Positions 1 through 5,397 of a stretch of 5,413 nucleotides of DNA are shown here, piece after piece. Below the pieces are notes generated by a model. It was not told where the DNA came from and made no database searches. It saw only the letters and a program-made list of their open reading frames with translations. Every line of letters begins with the position of its first letter. The stretch's first letter is position 1. The stretch is taken from the NCBI GenBank assembly GCA_003222855.1, contig QHXH01000154.1, forward strand, positions 1 to 5,413. The letters are read 5' to 3'. The DNA comes from Acidobacteriota bacterium. Its GTDB lineage: Bacteria; Acidobacteriota; Blastocatellia; Pyrinomonadales; Pyrinomonadaceae. The translations under genes and the position numbers were made by a program.

Positions 1-118
1 CTTTTTCTGGATCGAAGTCGAGGAAAATTGACCGGTGTCCCTGCTTTGCGAGACGAGATCGCATCCTTTTGGCGGCCGCGATGTCCTTGCTGCTATGAGA
101 AATGAAAATCGCGCTCAT
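1..118 (-). CDS. TIR-domain protein, N-terminal fragment (cut by window edge)
   Basis: Reading leftward from an ATG at 118, an open frame of 39 codons runs off the window edge without a stop. Its product begins MSAIFISHSSKD (residues 1-12), then a helix rich in A, K and R (13-26), then HRSIFLDFDPEK (28-39). This is the usual start of a bacterial TIR domain: beta-A strand with the FISHSSKD motif, helix A, and beta-B strand ending in LDFDPE just before the BB loop. Known bacterial TIR domains are mostly NAD-degrading or NAD-derived-signal enzymes, often in anti-phage systems and often fused to WD40, NACHT or other sensor domains. The catalytic glutamate lies later in the domain and is not visible, so activity cannot be judged. 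The start is bounded by an in-frame stop (TGA) eight codons upstream; a TTG two codons upstream is an alternative start. No strong Shine-Dalgarno is seen (only a weak GAGA). The gene follows the lipoprotein gene on the same strand after 85 bp. Confidence 0.82.
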   Translation of the reverse strand, partial: MSAIFISHSSKDIAAAKRMRSRLAKQGHRSIFLDFDPEK

Positions 119-203
119 GTTCAACGATCTCGCTATTAATCAGGCCAGGGATCTGACACTCATCAAGATGACCGAGCAGAGCAATCGCAACAATAACTTA
201 AAT

Positions 204-1109
204 TTAGCACGCATCGCCGATCTGATCGTGCACTTGCCGCCAGCGGCCGCCCACTTTCTTAAACACCAACAAAGCGTAGCCATCAAATCCGCCCGCGGTG
301 GCAAAGACTTCGCCCACACCGTCGCCATCAACGTCGAGTTGATCGATGAAATCAATGCTCGAGAGGAATCCTTCGGGTGGCGGCTGATACGCCTGAAATT
401 TTACGAACTCGGCGCGCACGCCCCGGCCGTGGGGCGTCGCGATCAAAAACATATCGCGCTCGAATTTGTTCTTCGCGGCAAGCGTGAAACTCCCGATCAT
501 TGCGTATTTGCCATCGCCATTTAGATCCGTCGCGGTAAGATTTGTAACCTTGATCGCCGACATCAGACTCGCAGGCGTGCGATTCTGTTGATAAATACTC
601 TTCATCAAAGTCAGCGTCGCCGCGCGTTCAGTGTCTGTCGGTGGCCGGCGAGACACCCCACGCTTTCCCAACGTTTCAGAATTCGTAGCCAAAGCCATCA
701 CCTTGCCGCCCAACCGCGCTGACGTCGACAGTGTGGCTTGCGCGTGGATGTTGTTGCATCCTTCGCTCCACTTACTGACGGTGGCCGTGCCGGCATCGCC
801 GCCACCAAAAATCAGCCGATACACGGTTCCCTGCTTGAAATATTCATCCCCAAAAGTCTTCTGCTTGTCCTTTTGCTCGTCGCTGTAAGGCGATCTCAGT
901 TGCTTGCCCTCGATAATAGCGATTGCGTCCATCGATGCTTCACCAGATTCAGCCGACACGGCGAGGATGACCGTGCGCTTGCGTGTTTGCGCGGAAGAAC
1001 TGACTGATGATGAATTCCAATTAGTCACACACGCGAGCAACAAGGTTGCCGATATTGCTGATGATGAAAATACTCGCCAATAGTCTTTCGAACGCGCGAT
1101 CGCATGCAT
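204..1109 (-). CDS. Putative lipoprotein with FG-GAP/VCBS-like DxDG loops, function unknown
   Basis: The product has 301 residues. The N-terminus has basic residues (R6, K8, R12), a hydrophobic stretch (about 13-26) and a lipobox LLAC, with C27 as the predicted lipidated cysteine. A Ser/Thr-rich tether follows (32-43). The residues after Cys are V and T, not Asp, which would favour the outer membrane by the E. coli rule. The central part (about 80-190) matches no family I recognise. Two calcium-loop-like motifs follow: DLNGDG at 195-200 and DVDGDG at 259-264. Each leads into a short beta-type segment (YAMIGSF; GEVFATAGG), as in FG-GAP/VCBS repeats or proteins reporting a quantity as 'value of a field'. 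C118 and the terminal C301 could form a disulfide. A GAGGAG ribosome site sits at 1127-1122, with a rather long 12-nt spacing to the ATG. The gene is divergent from ribH and upstream of the TIR gene, which may share its transcript. I do not recognise a specific function. Confidence 0.78.
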   Translation of the reverse strand: MHAIARSKDYWRVFSSSAISATLLLACVTNWNSSSVSSSAQTRKRTVILAVSAESGEASMDAIAIIEGKQLRSPYSDEQKDKQKTFGDEYFKQGTVYRLIFGGGDAGTATVSKWSEGCNNIHAQATLSTSARLGGKVMALATNSETLGKRGVSRRPPTDTERAATLTLMKSIYQQNRTPASLMSAIKVTNLTATDLNGDGKYAMIGSFTLAAKNKFERDMFLIATPHGRGVRAEFVKFQAYQPPPEGFLSSIDFIDQLDVDGDGVGEVFATAGGFDGYALLVFKKVGGRWRQVHDQIGDAC

Positions 1110-1176
1110 GTTGTCGATAGTCTCCTCGCCATTCCGGTATTAAGAGCCCGCGTATGATACAGCAAGAAAGACTGAG

Positions 1177-1220
1177 GTCAGTACCCCGATACATCGGGAT
1201 AGCGACCGGGTGGAACTGAC
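1177..1220. repeat. Composite palindromic intergenic repeat
   Basis: An outer pair GTCAGT (1177-1182) and ACTGAC (1215-1220) encloses a perfect inner hairpin CCCGAT-AC-ATCGGG (1185-1198). Near-matching CC/GG bases flank both stems. The structure lies in the divergent gap between the lipoprotein gene and ribH and abuts the next inverted repeat at 1221. It has no T-tract on either strand, so it is not a standard terminator. It resembles a REP/BIME-type dispersed element, but only one copy is visible here, so dispersal is inferred. Confidence 0.55.
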
Positions 1221-1287
1221 TGGAGCGCAACCGTCACGGTTGCATGAGCTTTATTAATCATGCTGCAACCGGGACGGTTGCGCTCCA
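1221..1287. repeat. 67-bp inverted repeat made of two palindromic units
   Basis: The outer 15 bases (1221-1235, starting TGGAGCGCAACC) are the exact reverse complement of 1273-1287. The arms continue for about eight more paired bases with one mismatch, then through GCATGA/TCATGC with a 3-nt bulge, leaving a roughly 10-nt AT-rich loop. Each arm is itself a palindrome: GCAACCGT-C-ACGGTTGC on the left and GCAACCG-GGA-CGGTTGC on the right. This two-unit, head-to-head layout is typical of REP pairs (BIMEs). It ends 10 bp before the -35 box of the ribH promoter, so it could insulate the divergent units or act as a protein-binding site; that role is inference. Confidence 0.75.
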
Positions 1288-1297
1288 GCCGGTGAAG

Positions 1298-1326
1298 TTG
1301 GCAAGCTTCCTCGCCGCAACTATACT
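1298..1326 (+). promoter_or_regulatory. Predicted sigma70-type promoter for the ribH operon
   Basis: TTGGCA (1298-1303, five of six to TTGACA) and TATACT (1321-1326, five of six to TATAAT) are separated by exactly 17 bp. Transcription would start near 1333, giving a leader of only about 20 nt before the TTG start of ribH. That leaves no room for an FMN riboswitch. It is the best promoter match I found in the divergent gap. Confidence 0.62.
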
Positions 1327-1353
1327 CAATCCGATCACGCGCACACACTCAAC

Positions 1354-1845
1354 TTGCGAATCGATACTCCACAGGACAATGACAAGCGCGAGCCGTTGAG
1401 CGGAAAGAATTTTCGCTTTGCGATCGTCGCCAGCCGCTGGAACGACTCACTCGTGGCGCGACTTGTCGAAGGCGCCTTGCAGGCACTCAAGGACGCATCT
1501 GTAGACGATGACTCGATCGAGATTTATCGTGTGCCGGGTGCGTTTGAGATTTCGTTATGTGCACTTAAGGCTGCGGAATCGGGAAAGTTTGACGCCGTGA
1601 TCTGCCTCGGTGTGATCATTCGCGGTGAGACACCGCACTTTGATTTCATCGCCACGGCCATCGCGCGCGGGGTCACTAATGCGAGTCTGCAGACCGGTGT
1701 GCCCTTGCTGTTCGGCGTGATCACCGCTAACAATATCGATCAAGCGACCGCGCGCGCCGGCGCCAAACAAGACAACAAGGGCTACGAAGCAGCCGAAGCT
1801 GCGGTTGAAGTAGTGAATTTGTATAGGAAGTCGTTCGATCGATAA
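1354..1845 (+). CDS. ribH: 6,7-dimethyl-8-ribityllumazine synthase
   Basis: This enzyme condenses 5-amino-6-(D-ribitylamino)uracil with 3,4-dihydroxy-2-butanone 4-phosphate to form dimethylribityllumazine, the penultimate step of riboflavin synthesis, in the cytoplasm. The product has 163 residues, close to the usual 150-160, and is colinear with the family. Visible motifs are FAIVASRWND (W29-N30, the pyrimidine-side substrate stack), VPGAFEI (60-66), RGETPHFD (90-97, with H95 equivalent to the catalytic His88 of B. subtilis), and ARAGAKQDNKG (133-143, with R134 equivalent to the phosphate-binding Arg127). The start is a TTG; no ATG is available near the N-terminus, and another TTG 14 codons downstream (1396) would still leave the domain intact. 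No Shine-Dalgarno is visible before 1354. The gene is first in the plus-strand operon, 96 bp before nusB, a very common pairing in bacteria. Family assignment is firm; the exact start is less certain. Confidence 0.97.
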   Translation: MRIDTPQDNDKREPLSGKNFRFAIVASRWNDSLVARLVEGALQALKDASVDDDSIEIYRVPGAFEISLCALKAAESGKFDAVICLGVIIRGETPHFDFIATAIARGVTNASLQTGVPLLFGVITANNIDQATARAGAKQDNKGYEAAEAAVEVVNLYRKSFDR

Positions 1846-1860
1846 TGAAGAACGAATCGT

Positions 1861-1910
1861 ACTTGGAATTTTGTACTTTGTGCCTGGTTCTCTTTTTTAA
1901 AATTCTAAGT
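1861..1910 (+). repeat. Hairpin-forming inverted repeat in the ribH-nusB gap
   Basis: ACTTGGAATTTT (1861-1872) pairs with AAAATTCTAAGT (1899-1910): 12 positions with one mismatch and a 26-nt loop. The stem is AT-rich and therefore weak. A T-run (1893-1898) lies inside the loop rather than after the stem, so this is not a canonical intrinsic terminator. It could be a processing or partial attenuation site between ribH and nusB, or simply the remnant of an intergenic repeat. Confidence 0.4.
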
Positions 1911-1941
1911 TCAAAGCACCAAGCTCGGTTTTCAGGAATTT

Positions 1942-2415
1942 ATGGGTTCTCGTCGTAAGGCGCGTGAATGCGCCTTGCAAATGCTCTTTGCGGCTGATGT
2001 TGCAGGGACGCGCGGTGACCAACTCGCGCGCACCTTTTGGTCTGAATTGTCCGACGGCGAGCTCGAGCCGGGCGCGCAGGAGTTTGCGACCAAACTGGCG
2101 ATGGGCACGCTCGCGCACCTCGGCGAAGTCGACGAGCGAATCAAATCGCGTGCGGAGCACTGGCGCATTTCTCGCATGGCGCTGGTCGATCGCAATTTAC
2201 TTCGGCTTGCGGTTTATGAATTTCTTCATGAATCGACTCCGCGCACTGTTACGATAAATGAAGCTCTTGAAATCGCCCGCCGCTTTTCAACCTGGGAAGC
2301 AACGCAATTCATCAATGGAATTCTTGATGCCATCAAACGCGATCTCGACCGGGAATCGCCTGAGCCGGAATCAATAGCGAAGGCCGTTTCCGAACCCGAT
2401 ACGGAATCCGAATAA
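1942..2415 (+). CDS. nusB: Transcription antitermination factor NusB
   Basis: NusB binds boxA RNA together with NusE (ribosomal protein S10) and supports antitermination and proper rRNA transcription and processing. The product has 157 residues and fits the all-helical NusB fold along its length. The N-terminus is SRRKARECALQMLF (3-16), the arginine-rich boxA-binding helix. VDRNLLRLAVYEF (82-94) corresponds to the family's D-R-x-x-L-R-L-A-x-Y-E core. TINEALEIARRFS (104-116) and FINGILDAI (123-131) match the conserved INEAxELAKxF and FVNGxLDxI segments. About 25 acidic residues after position 132 form a C-terminal tail beyond the usual core. The ATG is preceded by AGGA at 1934-1937 with a short 4-nt spacing, which supports this start. 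It sits 96 bp after ribH and 40 bp before the kinase gene; ribH-nusB adjacency is widespread and supports the call. Confidence 0.96.
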   Translation: MGSRRKARECALQMLFAADVAGTRGDQLARTFWSELSDGELEPGAQEFATKLAMGTLAHLGEVDERIKSRAEHWRISRMALVDRNLLRLAVYEFLHESTPRTVTINEALEIARRFSTWEATQFINGILDAIKRDLDRESPEPESIAKAVSEPDTESE

Positions 2416-2455
2416 TCAAAGCACGCGGACTTTTTTTGCGCTAAACTGCCAAGCG

Positions 2456-4438
2456 ATGACCGAAGAGCAGCGACTGTTTCTGAGCGACGCCGAGGAAATT
2501 GTCGAGAGACTGTATCGCGATCTCGACCAACTGCGTGTGGCTCGCTCCGACGGCCGGCGGCGGCGCGAACTGGCTGCGCAAATTTTTCGCCGGGTTCACA
2601 CATTGAAAGGTTCAGCGGCCTCGCTAACGTTGAAGCCTGTCAGTGAAATTGCTCATCAATTTGAAGCAGTGCTTGACGGAACGCGGTTGGGAAGGCTCGA
2701 GTTGACCGGCGATATGCTGGACACCTTCGAAGCGGCGGTGGCGGCGATCGAACGCGCACTTCGATCCACGCCTGACGAGAAATCAGCTCCCGATCTACAA
2801 GCAATAGTTCAACATCTGGCCGCGTACGCCGAAGCGAGCAAGACCCAGGGTGTCATTGCCAGCGGGTTGCGCATGGCTTTGCCTGCGGACCTTGCAGGCT
2901 CGTTGAGCGAATACGATCTTCAGCACGCACGCGAAGCAATTCGCGAAGGCGCAAAGCTCTTTATCGTCTCAGCGGGATTCGAGATTGACAGTTTCGATCG
3001 AAACTTTCGCAAACTCACAAAACTTCTTGGTGAAGGCGGTGAGACGATCGCTACCATTCCTGGCCGGCCGGCGGGTGACGATCAAATCAATTTCCAAATA
3101 CTGTATGCGGCTGAGTACATTTCCAGTGAAGTTTTGCGCCGCGCGTCGTCCCTCGGCAGCATTAAACATCAGGAGATCAAGGTTGAGACGGAGCCCGGTG
3201 CAACAAAGCCACCGCGCGACGCCAATCATCCACTCACGCGGGCAACTGACCGTGACTACGCTGCCGTCCGCATTGAATTGGCTAAGCTCGACGACTTGAT
3301 CTTAGCCGCCAGTGAACTTTCCCGCCAGACTACCAATGCCCTCGCCGGAATTAGCGGCTCGACGCAGGCGAAGGCGGCCGAGTCGGCCACCAGAGACTTG
3401 CGCATGCGATTCGTCGCTTTTGAAGAGCGGCTGATTAAGTTGCGGCTCGTACCTGCCGGCGAAGTTCTCCAGCGCGCCGCCACGCGTGCCGGCCGAATCG
3501 CAGTTCATCATCTGAGAAAGGAGGTAGAATTTGAGATTAGGGGCGCTGACGTGGGCATCGAGAAATCGCTCGCCGATGTGATTGCCGATCCCCTTCTGCA
3601 CCTGGTGCGCAATGCCATCACGCACGGCATCGAAACACCGGATCAGCGGCGAGCGGCCGGAAAAAATCCGACCGGACGTGTGACGCTCGAAGCTGCCAAC
3701 CAGTCTGGCCGTATACAAGTTACAGTCACCGACGATGGCCGCGGAATCGACCTCGATCAAGTGGTGGCGGCAGCAGCGCAGCAGGGAATCTCCAGCACCG
3801 GATTGTCAGAGGATCAGTGTCTGCGCTTGATCTTCAGGCCGGGCTTTTCCACCTCGCGCGAATTGTCTGATCTGGCAGGACGCGGCATAGGCCTGGACGT
3901 TGTCGATCGTGCCATGGATATCGCCGGAGGCGAAGCGCGCGTCGCGACTGAGAAGGGTGCCGGAACAACTGTGGCGATGATCGTGCCCGCAGCGTTGTCA
4001 TTGGCTAAATGTGTAATCGTCAGGTGCGGAGAACAAGTCTATGCGATTGATGCCTCTACGGTTTCTGACAGCAGCCTTGCGAGTGGATCGCGATCAGGCG
4101 CTGACGCGACTGACTCTACGAATCTTCCCCTCGTATATCTCACTTCTTTGGTTAACCTGGCAACTCAGCCCACTAAGGATCACGCCAATGAGGGGAACAC
4201 TTTCATGATTTGGCGCCGGCCGTCATCTTCAAAAAACGCAGGCAGTGGGGTTCCCGGTTATCGCATTGCTGTCGACGAGATCGTCGCTACCCAGGAGACG
4301 TTGATTCGCGGTCTCGGGCGGCACGCCTATCGCTGGGTCGGAATTTGCGGCGCCGCGGAAATCTTCGATGGCCCTGTAGCTCTGGTTCTGGATTTGCCGG
4401 AGCTTATTAAGAGAGGTTTGGAGACGGGGGCTGGATGA
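2456..4438 (+). CDS. CheA-type hybrid-free histidine kinase (orphan chemotaxis-like kinase)
   Basis: This 660-residue cytoplasmic protein has the CheA order. The Hpt (P1) domain spans about 1-120 with phospho-acceptor H48 in RRVHTLKGSAAS. A second domain (about 137-240), containing GAKLFIVSAGFEID and LGEGGETIA, sits where the CheY-binding P2 normally is. The P3 dimerisation segment is about 268-345 and ends in a KLRLVPAGEV motif. The P4 ATPase is about 346-510: N-box DPLLHLVRNAITHGIE (378-393, N386), G1 DDGRGID (426-432), F-box FRPGFSTSRE (460-469), G2 GRGIGLDVV (475-483). The P5 CheW-like domain is about 512-655 and ends in VGICGAAEIFDGPVALVLDLPELI. All ATP-binding motifs and the phospho-His are intact, so it should be active. 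No receiver domain or transmembrane segment is seen. No receptor, CheW or CheY gene flanks it, so its signal and output are unknown. It starts 40 bp after nusB without a clear ribosome site, and its stop overlaps the next start. A Che-like but non-motility signalling role is possible. Confidence 0.92.
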   Translation: MTEEQRLFLSDAEEIVERLYRDLDQLRVARSDGRRRRELAAQIFRRVHTLKGSAASLTLKPVSEIAHQFEAVLDGTRLGRLELTGDMLDTFEAAVAAIERALRSTPDEKSAPDLQAIVQHLAAYAEASKTQGVIASGLRMALPADLAGSLSEYDLQHAREAIREGAKLFIVSAGFEIDSFDRNFRKLTKLLGEGGETIATIPGRPAGDDQINFQILYAAEYISSEVLRRASSLGSIKHQEIKVETEPGATKPPRDANHPLTRATDRDYAAVRIELAKLDDLILAASELSRQTTNALAGISGSTQAKAAESATRDLRMRFVAFEERLIKLRLVPAGEVLQRAATRAGRIAVHHLRKEVEFEIRGADVGIEKSLADVIADPLLHLVRNAITHGIETPDQRRAAGKNPTGRVTLEAANQSGRIQVTVTDDGRGIDLDQVVAAAAQQGISSTGLSEDQCLRLIFRPGFSTSRELSDLAGRGIGLDVVDRAMDIAGGEARVATEKGAGTTVAMIVPAALSLAKCVIVRCGEQVYAIDASTVSDSSLASGSRSGADATDSTNLPLVYLTSLVNLATQPTKDHANEGNTFMIWRRPSSSKNAGSGVPGYRIAVDEIVATQETLIRGLGRHAYRWVGICGAAEIFDGPVALVLDLPELIKRGLETGAG

Positions 4439-5067
4439 GACCGTATGATTTGATCAGACTCAGCTCGTTCAGCTGTGCGATGTTCATGACTCTCGCCGGG
4501 ACGCCCACGGCTCTTTCGCAGACGCGCGCCTATCCCGACAAAATTCGCGGCTATAAAGTCGAACGCACCGTCATCGAGGTTAAGAAACCGGATGACAAAA
4601 ACGAGAAGCCCAATCGGACCCAGGATGGCCGCGCTGCCGACGACCAAGCAAATGTCGATCAGTTGATCAGCTTTGGAAAGCCCGCTCTCGCGCGCGTGAC
4701 GCCGCTGGGAATCACGTTTGAAGTTCCCATCGTCGTAGCGCCGGTTACTCAAAGCGGCCAGGTTGATTTTCTCGTCTTCGACGACATTGAGATCAATGGC
4801 CGCTCAGTCAAGATTTCTGATTACAACCATTCGTTCAAGCTGCCGAGCAGCGCGCCGCTTACGCTCTCAGATCCGCTGCGAATCTACATCTACTTGCCCG
4901 GCGCAGTGATGGCCGCTATTGGCGAATGGACGGACTCGAAAGAGACGTGGCCGGTAACCGGTCGCGTCTATGTGTTTGGCAAGTTCAAGAAGAGCCTGTT
5001 TAGTTTCAAGAGGTGCGTGCCGGTGGAATTGGATTTGACGATGCGAAATCCTTTAAGGGAGCGATAG
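4435..5067 (+). CDS. Exported protein of unknown function, coupled to the CheA-type kinase
   Basis: The product has 210 residues. Residues 1-28 look like a Sec signal peptide: R2 and R8, a hydrophobic core (about 9-22), then a small-residue region TPTALS before Q29, the likely cleavage point. No lipobox is present; C14 lies inside the core. A charged, hydrophilic stretch (about 45-75) is followed by a beta-rich domain (about 85-205): GITFEVPIVVAP, VDFLVFDDIEINGRSV, SFKLPSSAPLTL, LRIYIYLPG, VTGRVYVFGKF, and a terminal LFSFKRCVPVELDL. The alternation of strands, an 'xxLPxxxPLTL' turn and a closing 'GxVxVFGxF' strand recalls LEA14/WHy-type domains, but I offer this only as a weak structural guess. 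The ATG overlaps the kinase stop as ATGA, with GGAG 11 nt upstream (4420-4423), so translation is probably coupled. This suggests a functional link, for example an envelope component of the same pathway. I do not recognise a family. Confidence 0.85.
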   Translation: MRPYDLIRLSSFSCAMFMTLAGTPTALSQTRAYPDKIRGYKVERTVIEVKKPDDKNEKPNRTQDGRAADDQANVDQLISFGKPALARVTPLGITFEVPIVVAPVTQSGQVDFLVFDDIEINGRSVKISDYNHSFKLPSSAPLTLSDPLRIYIYLPGAVMAAIGEWTDSKETWPVTGRVYVFGKFKKSLFSFKRCVPVELDLTMRNPLRER

Positions 5068-5205
5068 GAAACGCGGGTACTGTTACAGATTGGCCTTTCA
5101 TTCACACTGCGGCTTCAGCCCGGTGAACGGGAGACCTTGTGAAGCCCAAGCAGCCGTTTCAACGGTAATAATATGCTTGACTCATAAGCTGACCCTTTGT
5201 GTCTC

Positions 5206-5306
5206 TTCGTGATTCCTGGTTCGTGTGATTTCGTGGTTTGGTTCCCGTTGATTCATCGGCAAAGCAAACCACGAAGAAACACGAACACAAAACCAATCCA
5301 CACGAA
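5206..5306. repeat. Cluster of TTCGTG/CACGAA hexamers inside the large inverted repeat
   Basis: TTCGTG occurs at 5206-5211, 5220-5225 and 5230-5235. Its complement CACGAA occurs at 5270-5275, 5280-5285 and 5301-5306. The two innermost copies on each side are both spaced by 10 bp, one helical turn, and are mirror-symmetric around the loop. This is the loop-proximal part of the large element. The regular spacing would suit a dimeric binding protein, but it may only reflect repeat-unit history. Confidence 0.55.
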
Positions 5307-5338
5307 GCCGCAAGGCGGATGAGTCAAGTATGTTATTG

Positions 5339-5350
5339 CCGTTTAAACGG
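5339..5350. repeat. Palindrome CCGTTTAAACGG
   Basis: A perfect 12-bp palindrome lies in the right arm of the large inverted repeat. Its left-arm counterpart at 5154-5165 (CCGTTTCAACGG) carries one change. A nested palindrome at the same point of both arms suggests that each arm is itself a repeat unit with internal symmetry. Confidence 0.6.
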
Positions 5351-5377
5351 TTTCCCCCTTCTCTTGACATTCCCGAT

Positions 5378-5397
5378 CACCCGGCTGAAGCCGGGTG
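5378..5397. repeat. GC-rich hairpin CACCCGGCT-GA-AGCCGGGTG
   Basis: A perfect 9-bp stem with a 2-nt loop lies near the right end of the large inverted repeat. The left-arm equivalent (about 5105-5125, around CGGCTTCAGCC) is partly degenerate. The stem is strong enough to halt transcription, but no T-tract follows on the plus strand (GTGAATGAAAA follows). On the minus strand the sequence after the stem is also not a clean T-run. I therefore call it a repeat hairpin rather than a terminator. Confidence 0.6.

Noticed and set aside
102..524. Plus-strand open frame of 140 codons
   Set aside because: It lies opposite the lipoprotein and TIR genes, which have a lipobox, DxDG motifs and a TIR signature. 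Its own product shows no recognisable domain.
631..1007. Plus-strand frames opposite the lipoprotein gene
   Set aside because: They overlap each other and the better-supported minus-strand gene, and have no motif or ribosome site of note.
1110..1353. FMN riboswitch upstream of ribH
   Set aside because: No conserved RFN core elements are seen, and the predicted promoter leaves a leader of only about 20 nt.
2416..2455. Intrinsic terminator between nusB and the kinase (T7 run at 2431-2437)
   Set aside because: Only a 4-bp TCCG/CGGA stem with a long loop precedes the T-run, and the downstream gene follows closely on the same strand.
2226..2603. Minus-strand open frame across the nusB end and kinase start
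   Set aside because: It is antisense to two genes with strong family motifs and has no supporting features.
3302..3760. Minus-strand open frame of 152 codons inside the kinase gene
   Set aside because: It is antisense to the P3/P4 kinase motifs, so it is a shadow frame.
5206..5306. CRISPR array
   Set aside because: The repeated unit is only six bases with 4-15 nt between copies, and the copies are mirror-inverted rather than direct repeats with uniform spacers.
5182..5370. Minus-strand 62-codon frame in the terminal repeat
   Set aside because: It lies wholly inside the inverted repeat, and its sequence is explained by the repeated CACGAA/TTCGTG units. No ribosome site or domain is seen.
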